DNA of 34,714 nucleotides from Chromera velia. Lineage: Eukaryota > Sar > Chromeraceae. The notes under the pieces are model-generated. The model had not been told where the DNA came from, searched no databases, and saw only the letters and a list, made by a program, of their open reading frames with translations. The translations under genes and the position numbers were made by a program. The first letter of the stretch is position 1; every line of letters starts with the position of its first letter. Below are positions 13,297 through 23,229 of the stretch, in pieces. Location: positions 1 to 34,714 of the forward strand of contig JAHBMJ010001172.1 of NCBI GenBank assembly GCA_018398765.1, in the 5' to 3' direction.

Positions 13297-13824
13297 ATGT
13301 CTGGACTTCGCTTTCTGCTTCTCTCTTTCATCCTTGTCCTGGCCGTCCCTGTTCTGGTGACGGCAGAGGAAGGGGAGACGGCTGAGGCGTCTTCTTCCTC
13401 TGCGACCATCCAGAGCGTCTGCCTGTACTTCGGTCCCTCCGAGTGCAACTCCTACGTCTCCCAGTGCAAACCTCTGAACACGTGCTTCCAACCAGGCACT
13501 CTTGTGAGTGCCGCAATGAAGATGAAGGGAATGACCAGCGCCCTCTTCTACGGAACAGAGGCAGAGGAAGTCACTGCCCAGAGAAGAATGCTCAGTAGCG
13601 ATATGGCCTTCAAGGTCATTCTGGCAGATGGAAAGGTCATCTTGACGAAGTACGACGACGCAGCGTGCGAGACTGGAGAGACGGCGATCGGAGAGCCCGT
13701 GCAGCTCCAGGATAACGCCTGCCAGAAGGTCCAGTCGAACATTTATGTGAAGGGGGCGGCGTCGTCTCTCGTGGCGCCTCTTTCCCTCGTTCTCCTCCTA
13801 CTCGGCCTCGCTCTGTGGTCGTGA
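13297..13824 (+). CDS. Small secreted, probably GPI-anchored Cys-containing protein
   Basis: A single-exon ORF of 175 residues. I chose the ATG at 13297 because a signal peptide follows at once (LRFLLLSFILVLAVPVLVTA, residues ~4-23); the frame is open 5' of it only from non-ATG codons. An acidic Ser-rich segment follows, then a Cys-containing region (VCLYFGPSECN, SQC, NTCFQPG; later ACETGE and NACQK). The C-terminus is small residues (GAASS) followed by a hydrophobic stretch ending LVLLLLGLALWS, as expected for GPI-anchor attachment. The product should therefore reach the cell surface or an endomembrane lumen. It has six or seven cysteines likely to form disulfides in the mature part. I do not recognise the family. 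A CCTTCAG just upstream of the ATG (13283-13289) could be a splice acceptor in the 5' UTR. Confidence 0.7.
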   Translation: MSGLRFLLLSFILVLAVPVLVTAEEGETAEASSSSATIQSVCLYFGPSECNSYVSQCKPLNTCFQPGTLVSAAMKMKGMTSALFYGTEAEEVTAQRRMLSSDMAFKVILADGKVILTKYDDAACETGETAIGEPVQLQDNACQKVQSNIYVKGAASSLVAPLSLVLLLLGLALWS

Positions 13825-15286
13825 ATTAAATAGTGGGGGGTTATAGAGTGTCAGAGGGAAGGGGCGAGAAGTGAAGATGTTTGAGAGAATCGACGCACGC
13901 AGATGTGTGGTGACACCTCTCTTCGTGTCTTTTGTGCCTTCTGTGCCTTCCTCTTCGTCGTGTGAAAAGACGGACTACCCAGATGCAGAACAGGAGGGGG
14001 GACAGTCTGGCACGCACCTGCACAATACCTACAGACCTTTCGGATCTCGAGGTCGATTTGTTGAGTCTGATGGGCGTCAGTGAGAGAAGGATTGCCAGAA
14101 GGATTGTAGTATGAAATGAGAAAACAATCACGGTGACTGCTATTGAATGGGGTCTTTTGATCCTCCGGCATAGGTGCAAGCAAAAGGAGCGTGTAGGTCT
14201 GCGACTCTGCGGCGGACTCCCCGGGCGGAGGCGCCTGCTTCCCAGCCTGCCTTCCTTCGATCGCTTGGATGACAATATGATATTTCTTTCACGCTTAATT
14301 AGTTTACTTAAATATTATTTGCTTATCTTAATATTTAATATTAGATTCAATTACGCCTTTTAATCACTTTTAAAATAAAAGATAGAACAACAATACAAAC
14401 TCTTTTAAAGCTTTTCTAAATGAAAATAGACTATAATATAAAGTTTTTTTCCTACTAAATTCATTTGTCGGTAGTGAAAGTGATAGTGATTTATTATGAT
14501 AGGATTAATTGGTGCCTTATAGGTAACTAGGCCTCCTTCATCCTTTTTGTGATCGTGAACGTTTTCCCATTCAAAAATGAAAAAAGGTATATCACAGAGC
14601 AAAAAAAAAATAATTTAAGCCCATCCTTGCTTAACTTGTTTTTTTTGCTCGACGATGTTAACCGGGAAATTGGCGGGAATTAGGTGATAAACAACTGTTG
14701 TTCAAGAGTTGCATATATATTTATTTTTTTGAAGCAGACACTTCAAGTTCAAAGCTTGAAGCCCAGTTGACCCACAAAAATAAAAAAATATAAAAACTAA
14801 TTTAGGTGTTAACCAAAATTTATTTATTTATTTATTTACATATGAGGAGCCTATAGGTTGTTTTCGTATTGCACAAGTGTTGTTTAGGTGTTGTAAAAAA
14901 AAAAAGAAAAAAATAATTTAAGCCAATTCTGGTTTAATTTTTTTTTAATTTTTTTTTTGCTGTGATATGCCTAGTTAGGTAGAGCTAGCGCTACAGCTAG
15001 CGCTATCGCCATAACAAGGCCGTTATATACTAGAAGTTGCCTTTGCGAACAGCAAAGGTGCGCTCCGGCCATTGCTATACCTCATTTAGAGAGCTTTATA
15101 AGATATATATAAACACAGCTAATTTGAGCTCCTAACTCTTTCTACATGACTATACATCCAAATATTTATCTAGATGTTTATGAAATTTAGTGAAATCTAG
15201 ATGAGTTAGTAGATTTCACGGTAAATTCCACTAAAATCCACCAAATTCTAAGGGAAAATTCCACTAAATTCCTAAGGAATTTAACT
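13825..15286. other. Intergenic, strongly AT-rich from ~14280
   Basis: After the secreted-protein gene, about 450 bases of mixed composition carry only spurious minus-strand ORFs. From about 14280 the DNA is AT-rich. It contains two copies of ATAATTTAAGCC near 14609 and 14913, the dispersed repeat copy B, a duplicated GCTAGCGCTA palindrome near 14985-15005, and a stretch of short degenerate repeats of the AAATTCCACTAAA type near 15220-15285. No gene is supportable. Confidence 0.65.
14719..14852 (+). repeat. Dispersed AT-rich repeat, copy B
   Basis: Diverged copy of the repeat at 8908-9091, in the same orientation, with the same ordered blocks from the T-run plus GAAGCAGACA to GAGGAGCCT. It is shorter than copy A by small deletions. 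Confidence 0.65.
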
Positions 15287-15469
15287 TGGTTTTGTTGAAG
15301 TTATAGGCAATAGAATGAAGTTAGGTTTTTTAGATCGAAGACTAGTAAGAACGATATAGACTAGTCTTATTTTGTTAGTAAATATTTAGTTATTAAATTG
15401 AGTAACAGGAATGATAGATTAAGAAGTCATGGAGAAAGATCAATCAGAATGTAAGAGTCAAGGTCTTAT
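15287..15469 (+). repeat. 5' LTR, left part (before the LINE insertion)
   Basis: Matches 33822-34006 with a few transitions. The proposed start is TGGTTTTGTTGAAG, aligned with TGTTCTATGGAAG at the 3' LTR; the strongly matching block begins at GAAGTTATAGGC (15297 and 33831). Position 15469 is the last LTR base before the LINE's (GAAT)n tail. Confidence 0.85.
15366..15469 (+). repeat. 104-bp target-site duplication, left copy
   Basis: Starts CTTATTTTGTTAG and ends CAAGGTCTTAT. It is repeated at 21498-21601 on the other side of the LINE with about three substitutions and no length change. To its left is normal LTR sequence; to its right the LINE tail begins. Confidence 0.88.
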
Positions 15470-15497
15470 GAATGAATGAATGAATGAATGAATGAAG
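15470..15497 (+). repeat. (GAAT)n tail of the LINE
   Basis: About seven tandem GAAT units. Since the LINE is on the minus strand, this is its 3' terminus, (ATTC)n in the element's orientation. A short tandem repeat tail instead of poly-A is common in several non-LTR clades. Confidence 0.85.
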
Positions 15498-15683
15498 TTG
15501 GCTTTGCTAGAGTGGAGCCGTGCTTCCAGCAGCCCATGTTCATGCAAGAGATCGTCAATCATTCAACTCTAGAGATAAGGCTAAGCGCGAGATCCCCTGA
15601 AGTGCTCGCTTGATGAGCTCACGAGCAGTATGCGCGTTGTAGGTGGCAATATAAGACTCAAACAGAAGAAGAAAAGGTCGCGT

Positions 15684-18600
15684 TCACACAGAGACAGGCG
15701 TGCACAGTGAGTGACAAAGATCGCAAACGGCTCTGCATGCTTCATACGGATCGACTTGTAAAGTCAAAAACAGCATCTTCCTCGCTTCTGTTTTGGCTGT
15801 ATCCGATCCCTCAATTCCTTCTCTCTGAATCCTTTGCTTCACTTTCTTTCCCTCTACCACTTTGTTTAGTTTATTTCTTGCTTCTACCCAATTGGAGCAT
15901 ACTGAAAGCCGGTGCCAGAGATCATCAATTTTTCTTCCATTTGAACAACCCTCTGCCAGACAAAACTCCTCTCCCAGAGAGTTGGCCCCCCCCGTTAGAC
16001 CCTTCCGATTTAGTGTCAATGTCCTTAGGAGTGGCTCAATCTTCTCACATAAGGCACTTCTCGGTAGACAGGACATCTGTACCTTGGGGCCATTCTTTGA
16101 AGATAAAAGAAATAGAAAAGAACGTAAAGAAGACAGAAGAGCTCTCTGTAGTTCTGATAAAGAGGCAAACAGGGGGAAGTTGCCCCTTTCTTCCCTGTCT
16201 CCCCTTTTCATGCATTCCATTCTCCAGGCATCCTTAATTTTGGCAGAAACAAACAAATTCCTCTTCGGAGCCCGTCTTTCTGAGCTCCGGACAGGGAGAG
16301 ACGTCAAAAAGTCAAGGCCTGCCTATCTGAACAGACCATTGACGGCTCGTCTTTGCTTCTGCCCCGCTGGTCCCTTCCATGAATTCAAAAGAGCCTGAGG
16401 AATACGGAGATACGAACGGCTAAGTGCAATCTAGAATGAAGCAAAACGAGCATACAAGAGCGCGCGAGCAGACATTAAATTAACAGACAAAAGAGAAGGT
16501 ACACGCAAACTCCTGACCAGAAGTCGGGCCGCCCATCGAACAAACCGGAGCCGCAAGTTGTCAATCGCCTCCCAGTCTCCCTGTCTTATCGGAAAGCACC
16601 CCAGGCTATAGAGTGCCACCGGCTCCCAGCACGCCTTCAGCAGCTGCATCTTTCCCCCGAGAGGCAACCCAGATAGACTTGCAGCCAGACCAATCACCGC
16701 CCCCATTGCACGCTCTGCACTGCGTAGGCGTGCTTCAATTGACCGAGTCAAATCCCCTCCCTCAAACAGAAGGCAACCTAAATATTTGTACTGATCATAC
16801 CAGTCTACTTCCTTCCCTTGGTACAAAATCATGCCGTTACAGTCCTCGCGGTATTCACAAAGGTGCAGGACCTTGGTTTTCTTCAGATTGATATTCAACC
16901 CCCACTTTCCGCAATACCCCTCCAGGGCATCGAATTTTGCTTGGAGGTCGGCTGCTGAGTGTGCAAATAAGACAAGATCATCAGCATAGCCTATACTTCC
17001 CAAACTGGCCCCAGCAAGGTGAACCCCCTCCGTTTCCTTTCCATCTCCCCGTTTTCCTTTCTGAATCTCATCATGCAGGTCATTAATGAATAATAGAAAA
17101 AGCGACGGGGATAACGCATCACCTTGCTTAACCCCTGCCCCCTCCAAGAATAGAGCCAAGTCCCCATCGACTCTTGCTTTCACGCCTCTATACATTGATG
17201 CAATCATCAATAGATCTCTCTTCTCTATTCCCTTAGCCTGCAGCTTTGCCAGAAGCTTCAGCCGAGGGATAGAGTCAAACGCCTTTGAGATGTCGACAAA
17301 TCCGCCCAAGAGCCCCTTCTTGCCTCTTCTGTATTCTTGTACCTAGCTTATACCAAGCCTACCACTGCTCCGATCCCCTCTCTTGTGCCCACCCCTTTCC
17401 TAAACCCGATCTGTCTGTCATCAAAACGAGCTTGCTGACGGATTCTATCATCCATAAGGAGACTAAAGAGCTTTGCAAGGGGGTTAACGACATGGACTGG
17501 ACGCCAGTCATTCGGCTGTGGCGAAGGGGGACCTTTCGGAACGGGTACGATTCTCAACAAATTCTAGTTATCAGGCCAACATGCATATGCATGCATTAAA
17601 TTAAAGAAAACAAACAAAAGGAAGCGAGAGATGGGAGAGTGACATTTTGAAAAGCAAAGGTCGAGTTGTTGAGGAGAGATGCCATCGAGCCCTACCGCTT
17701 TCTTTCTATCCATTCCTTTCAGACGATCAGTCACCTGCTTATACGAGAAAATGAATTGCTTCGGGGGCTCCGGCTCCGGATCAGGCTCTGGCAATTCTTC
17801 GCCCTCCTCCAAAACCCGTGCCCAATGGTTTGAGAAGTCTCTTGCCCCTGGTCTCAGACCATCTTTCGACAACTTTCTCCTTTCTTTCCAAAGGAAGAGG
17901 GGGTCATTAAGCAAATGTGTCTTCGCTTTTTTAGTTTCTGCTCTTTCAAATCTCTTCCTTTTCTACCGGAAGATCTCTCTCCTTTTCTTTAAGATGTCTT
18001 CCACCCTTTCCTACTTTAACTCTCTCTCCACCCCACTTGCACAGTCTTCAACTTCTTTCCTTACTTTCTTCAGGTATTCCTGCAGCTCTTTACATTCCTC
18101 ATCCCACCACCCTTCCTTCTCTCTAAACAATGTTTTGAAGGTAGGAGGCTGTTGCTTCCCTGTCACTTTCGCTATTACTTCCTTCACCGGCCCAACCAAA
18201 ACCCGACACCAGGCTGTGGCCAAGGCTTTCACCCGGTCTTTCTTATCTTGAGGGCTCACTGGGGAGGAGGTCAAAGAAGAGGGCAAAAAGGCTGTTGAGG
18301 AGGGTGGAGAGGAAGACACAGGAGGGGGTGGGGGAAGGGGAGGCTCTTCGAATGGTTCAACTTCTCTATGATGCTCCCAGAGTCCCTGCCAAGTCTCTCC
18401 TACCAGCTCTTTTGCTGCTGCCGCTATTAGCAGCAAATCCTCATCTTTTACCGCTGCCTTTCTGATAGATCTGTAAAGTGGGGGGCACTGCTGCAGGGAT
18501 GGGGCATCCGTCCGCTTTCCCGCAGCCTCAAGCGAAGAAGAGAGGAGAGAAAAACAGATAGATGCATGGTCATGATCGGAGCCAATCAGTCCATCGAAAG

Positions 18601-20402
18601 CGATTTCCCAGTCTGTGCAAGAGGAGAGAAGGAAAGGGTCAACCAATATATAATCGACAACGGATGCCTCTTTTTTCATGTTCTTTGATTTACAGGTACA
18701 AGCACCCGAAAAGCAGAAGTCTTTGCCCCCACACTTCCCTTGCACACCTTGCAGACCATTCAGGATGAGTAGATTGCTTTCACCACAAAGACGCACCAAT
18801 TCACAGCCCATAAGGTCGACTGACTGCTTGCATTCTGAATGCCGGATGAAAGAGGGAGCCGACTCGTCAGAGCCAGTAGATTCGTCCTGTTTGAACAGTT
18901 GCTCACGATTCCATTCGAGACCTTCTGGACAGAGCGATGCCGTGTGAGAGTTGAGGTCCCCCAGGACCACTCTCGGCTCTCCCAGGGGGACAGAGCACAG
19001 GGAATCAGATAGGATCTCTTTCGTATCATCTTTCTTATGATTCGACCAACTCCCCAGCAAATATACCCCAAACACATGCAGTTTTCTACCCAACGAGTAG
19101 ATGGCCACCCTGGCGATGCTCGGCCCTACCAGCTCAAACTCCGATCTGAGTTCCCCCCAACAGTCCGATTTGACCAAAATATATACGCTTCCAGACCGGA
19201 TTTCTTTGTCTGCACAAGCGGAATGGACTTTTGTCTTCCTTCTTCTCCATTCCCTATGTAACCAATTTACTCCTTTCCAACCCCCCAGTTCTAGATCGCA
19301 GGACAGGTGTTGTGTTTCCACCAGAACCACAACATCCGCATCCGTTTCAGTGAGCCATGAACGAATGTCCCCATTTTTTATCTTCTGCTGCAATCCTCCC
19401 ACATTGATGTAGGCAAAGCGCAGACGGTCCCGTGGGTGAGACACCGTCAAGTTCTGGTAGCAAACATTCCCTCGCTTCTTGAACTTGCCTCTTCTCACCT
19501 TCCAATACTCTCTCACGGCTTTCTGTATGATTATTCTTTCATCCTCTAACCTTTCTTTCATCAAGTCCCTTTCCTTTACCCATTCGAGACCAGAATCAGG
19601 AGAGCGCCTGATTTCAAACCATCTCTCACCACCGTGTAACCTTTTATACCCTAATACAAGCAGAGGAGGAGAAGAAGAAAAAGAAGAAGAAGAAGAAGAA
19701 GAGGAGGGGGAAGAGGGGGGAGAAGAAGAATCCGAAAAAGAAGAAAAAGAAGAAGAGGACGATTTGGGAGGAACATGCGAGGCAGCAGAGCAAAAGGAAA
19801 AAGAATCATCCAGAATATCACGATCTCTCTTTCGTTTCTTTCTCCTCCTTCTCTTGCTGCGTGGGACGAGGAGTGTCAAGGCTGGCACAAAAGAGGAAGG
19901 TCGATAAATAGGAGGGAGATCGCCCCGCGAGGAAGAGGACTCAGAGTCAGAAAGGCGTGGCGATCTAGAAAAAGGGGACGGAAGGCCCTGTCCCCTCGAG
20001 CGAGAAAGCTCATTAGAAGACGGCGAAGGCCATGAAAGCAAAACTTCACTCGAGCTGCGATTCAGTACAGGATCAGATCCTCCGTCGAGTCCCAGCTCAC
20101 TCTCATCATAAGCAAACAACGAGGAAGAGGAAGAAGACAAAAAATGCGAAGATGCAGAGAAAAAAGGTTCTTCGGCCATAGCAGATCCAGAAAAAGGAGA
20201 AAAAGAGGAGAGAGAAAGAGAGTTCACAGGATTTTGAACCTGCATGCATGCATTCAACGGGTCGATCAGGCTGGGATGGGGGAGAGGTCCAGCTGGATGG
20301 CCCCCCTCCTTCCCAACACAACCTGACAAATCTCGTACGGCCCTATGTCCGTTAATCCCTCCCCCCCTTCCTTCTTTCCCCCCACTGCCTGCCACCGAGG
20401 AA

Positions 20403-20449
<47 letters not shown>

Positions 20450-20492
20450 AGGAAAAAAAGAAGAAGAAGACGAAAAAGAAGAAGAAAAAGAA

Positions 20493-20527
<35 letters not shown>

Positions 20528-20822
20528 AGAAGAAGAAGAAGAAGAAGAAGAAGAAGGAAGGGTCCATCCGGTGGCCTGGCCTCTCCCCTCCCTCCCCTCC
20601 CTGTCCGTTGCCCACCTCGTTCCTTCCCTTGCAAGGTCCAGCGGAAGAGGAAGAAAAGAAAAGAGCAGACAAAAAAAAAGAAGAAGAAGAAGAAGCAGGA
20701 GCAGCAGCAGCAGCAGCAGAAAAAGAAGAAGAAGAAGAAGAAGAAGCAGCAGCAGCAGCAGAAGAAGAAGAAGAGGAAGAAGAAGAAGAAGACAAAGAGG
20801 AAGCGGAAGGAGAAGGGGAGGG

Positions 20823-20855
<33 letters not shown>

Positions 20856-21497
20856 AGAAGAAGCAAAGGGGGAAGAATTTCCAAAAGGATTCTGACATTT
20901 GCCCTGTCTTCCTAGAGAACAGTTCCAGCAAGCCCTTTTGAGCTTAGCGCACCTACAGCGGCTGCAGGTGCTATTTGCAGTACAACTATATTTACAGCAC
21001 TGGGTCCCCTCCTCCTTCGACTTCTTTCTCCCCGAGGCGTCCGGAGGACCCGGGCCATCACCCCCTCTTTTGTCTTTTCCTTTTTTATTTTCTCCATTCC
21101 CTTTGAAGCTTCTTCCATTACCCCCCTTTCCTTTCTCCCCTCGTCTATCCGTTCCTTTCTTCGTCTCTTCATTTCCTTTCCCTCCTGTCTTCCCCGTTGG
21201 TTGGTTCTTCCCCCCTCCCCCCACCCCAGTGAGAGAGAGAGGAAGAAGAAGTGAAAGAAAAGGAAAAGAAACATCACATACATCTGTCACCTTCCATTCG
21301 ATACCTTCTGCACTCATGTGTTCTTCTTTATCCAAAGAGATGACATTGTCAGCTACTTCGAGAGGAGAGTGGCGTGTATCGAGAGTCGATGCATCTGAGA
21401 GAGGTGAAGGTGTCCTACCTGTGTGAATGTCATGTGTGATCGCTGGAGAAGATGGCGTTCTGTCATACGTTCTTTGTTCGAAGTCTACCGAGAAGGC
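15684..21497 (-). pseudogene. LINE polyprotein: Cys-rich N-terminus, APE endonuclease, reverse transcriptase
   Basis: Degenerate single ORF; terminal TGA at 15684-15686. In order (minus strand): a Cys-rich motif near 20925-21020 (CSRCRCAKLKRACWNCSLG, with further Cys on both sides), possibly a nucleic-acid-binding zinc domain; Ser/Ala tracts encoded by GAA/TTC-type triplets; an exonuclease-endonuclease-phosphatase domain at about 18550-19430 (INVGGL, ETQHL, GDLNSH, VVDYILVD, GSDHDHASICF, the expected APE catalytic motifs); a linker; RT at about 16434-17600 (IVPVPKG, GTREGIGA, FVDISKAFDSI, GYADDLVLFA with the catalytic YADD, YLGCLLF); and a C-terminal motif C-x4-C-x10-H-x4-C near 15890-15960. 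Disruptions: in-frame TAG at 18011, 17963, 17564, 17343, 16431 and 16323; a frameshift near 17345; and a frame change within or near the triplet repeats around 20560. The clade is not assigned. Confidence 0.88.
19665..20870 (-). repeat. GAA/TTC triplet-repeat tracts encoding polyserine in the LINE
   Basis: There are three main purine tracts on the + strand: about 19665-19760, 20399-20557 and 20676-20865. They are built of GAA with some GAG, GCA and AAA. On the LINE strand they read TCT/TCC-type serine codons in one frame and Phe or Leu in the others. Long GAA tracts can form triplex DNA (general knowledge). The plus-strand Glu/Lys-rich and minus-strand Leu/Phe-rich open frames over these tracts are artefacts. 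Confidence 0.9.
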
Positions 21498-21601
21498 CTT
21501 ATTTTGTTAGTAAATATTTAGTTATTAAATTGAGCAACAGGAATGATAGATTAAGAAGTCATGGAGAAAGATCAATCGAAATGTAAGAGTCAAGGTCTTA
21601 T
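21498..21601 (+). repeat. 104-bp target-site duplication, right copy
   Basis: Right copy of the LTR segment duplicated on LINE insertion. To its left is the LINE 5' terminus (reading GCCTTCTCGGTAG on the minus strand); to its right the LTR continues uninterrupted. Confidence 0.88.
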
Positions 21602-22237
21602 AGGGCTGATATACAGTAAAGGGTGTATACCTTGATGGAAGATTGGTAGAGAATGGATGGAAATGAATTAAACACTCGGAATAAAAGAAATAAAGTCAGA
21701 TGATATCAGAAAGCTGATAAAAGAAATAAGGTTAAAAAGCTTGAGTAAAAAAAAAAAAGCAATAGAGACTAGATTATAGAGTTAATAAGAAAGACGGAAA
21801 ATAGATTGATAGAAGGTTAAGCAATGAGTCTGATGATACACCGATACAAAGCCGATTAATCGGTTCTGTATCGGTTAAGGCAAAGTATGTCAAACTTGAT
21901 ACACTTTCAAAAATGAAAGTCTGTCAAACATGATACACTTACACAATTGATACACTTTCACAATTGGTAACCTTTGCAAGAAACAAGCATAAAATGCAAC
22001 TTTAAAAAAAAAGAAAAGAAAGAATCGATTAAAAACTTGACCTCGGAGTAACAGAATTGAATCCCAAATCGAGTTGACTTACCTTCTGGAAGAATTGACT
22101 TGAAGCGATCTGAACTGACCTTCACTGACTTCAATAATACTGAGTGAATAATTAAAAAATATATTCAACTCCAATTCTAGTTCTACTCTTCCGTTTCGGC
22201 TTCGTCTGACCTACTGAGTCTGGAGAAGCATGGAACA
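21602..22237 (+). repeat. 5' LTR, right part
   Basis: Continues the LTR from the insertion point and matches 34007-34624 nearly base for base. There are scattered transitions and one 13-base length difference near 21768. It ends GGAACA just before the PBS. The LTR contains several TGATACAC motifs and a strong palindrome. Confidence 0.87.
21841..21874 (+). promoter_or_regulatory. 34-bp near-perfect palindrome in the LTR
   Basis: Outer arms CCGATACA and TGTATCGG flank a perfect 12-base core CCGATTAATCGG. 15 of 17 positions pair. The same sequence is intact in the 3' LTR at 34228-34261, although the surrounding LTR has diverged. It is followed by repeated TGATACAC-type motifs. It may be a dimeric transcription-factor site or an RNA hairpin in the LTR transcript; the role is inferred only from symmetry and conservation. 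Confidence 0.6.
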
Positions 22238-23211
22238 CGTGGTGACAACCAGCGAGAGTCAAACCTCAACTGTATCTGACCTGAGAAACAGGAACAAGTC
22301 CCCTCTAGGGCTTGACGTAAACAAAATCGCTTCTATCCAAGCTACTGAGACCACCCTCTTCCTCGTGAAGAAACCGGGTATCAGGAGACCTGTGAGAGGC
22401 AAGTACTTTGGCTACTTTCTCTCATTCGAGACCAAACACCTGCGTGCCCTCTTCATCCATACTCATCTCCTCCCTCTGGATCTAGCTGCCCCTACCCCTC
22501 TTCGGTGGAATCCCTACATTGGAGACTTCACAGATACGTGTGCATGAATTGCATCTCTGGATCTTGTGCCTCTCGAACCCCATCGCTTACACCTACCTAG
22601 CAACAGCCACGAATATGCCTTCACTCCCATCCCCTTCGGCCAATCCACTGACGAGTAGATTGCTCCAAAACCCAGATTGAACAGGACCAGAACGTGAAGC
22701 GCTGTCAAAATCGCTGACAAGTCTCCCTTTCTGTCCTCTATATAAATTTCTCATCCGACAGGAATTCATCGTGAAGCGCTGCCAAATTTTCTTTCTTTCT
22801 TCCCCTTTTTCTTTATACTTCAACAAAATACTTCCCACTCAAGGAAACAGACAGAAAAGACCACCCATCAACTTTGACCAGAGCACGGCTCAGACAACCA
22901 AGGTACTCAAAGCCGTTGTTGGTTCCCCTTCCGATAGATCAGTTTCCGAAAGAGAGGAACAAGCCCGCCTCCTTGCTAAGGAAGCCCTCGAAAGGAACGC
23001 TGCCTTCGTAAGCAACCCACAAAACTTGAGCGTCTTCTTGTTGGACCAGTACAGCTATCAAGTCTGGGCCCACAACCGACAGTCCTCTCTCGGTCTGAAG
23101 GCTCTTGGCCTTGATACCACCCCCCAAGAGAAATTCATCTGCATTGAACACCTACAGCTTCCCCCTTACCTTGTGTCCAACAGTAGGTGGGTCTGGCCGT
23201 ATTCTGATTGA
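22238..23211 (+). pseudogene. Leader/gag 5' ORF fragments of the Ty3-like element
   Basis: Coding-like sequence starts within the PBS region in one frame. It contains segments such as RGKYFGYFLSFETKHLRALF and HEYAFTPIPFGQSTDE and is interrupted by TGA, TAG and TGA. It resumes in another frame from about 22771 (NFDQSTAQTTKVLKAVV, then LSVFLLDQYSYQVWAHNRQS) and ends at 23211. A 16-base near-duplication GTGAAGCGCTG(T/C)CAAA occurs at about 22694 and 22771, roughly where the frame changes. I do not recognise a domain; it probably represents the N-terminal part of gag or a separate ORF1. The ATG at 22230 is ACG in the second copy (34617), so it is unlikely to be the start. Confidence 0.5.
22240..22254 (+). 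other. Putative primer-binding site
   Basis: TGGTGACAACCAGCG begins two bases after the proposed LTR terminus (GGAACA, then CG). TGG pairs with the tRNA CCA tail, and GACAACC would pair with an acceptor-stem 3' strand GGUUGUC. The same sequence follows the 3' LTR at 34627. I cannot name the primer tRNA from this window. Confidence 0.55.
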
Positions 23212-23229
23212 TTCCGATCCCCTTCGATA

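Larger units (their letters stand above)
15470..21497 (-). mobile_element. Non-LTR retrotransposon (LINE), 6.0 kb, 5'-truncated, inserted in the LTR
   Basis: On the minus strand the element runs from 21497 to 15470. The coding frame is open from the very first base at 21497, with no 5' UTR, so the copy is 5'-truncated inside its ORF. Order in the element: Cys-rich motif, low-complexity polyserine region, APE endonuclease, RT, C-terminal C/H motif, about 190 bp 3' UTR, (ATTC)n tail. It is flanked by 104-bp direct repeats of the host LTR. Its presence divides the 5' LTR into two parts. Confidence 0.92.

Noticed and set aside
13841-14275. Minus-strand ORF of 144 codons downstream of the secreted-protein gene
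   Set aside because: It has Arg/Ser/His-rich chance composition, no domain, and overlaps the likely 3' UTR of the + strand gene.
20244-20941. Glu-, Lys- or Arg-rich + strand ORFs and Leu/Phe-rich - strand ORFs
   Set aside because: They are products of the GAA/TTC triplet tracts in the LINE. The LINE-strand serine frames join to recognisable domains.
22230-22547. ATG at 22230 as the true gag start
   Set aside because: It lies inside the proposed LTR end, and the equivalent codon in the second copy (34617) is ACG.
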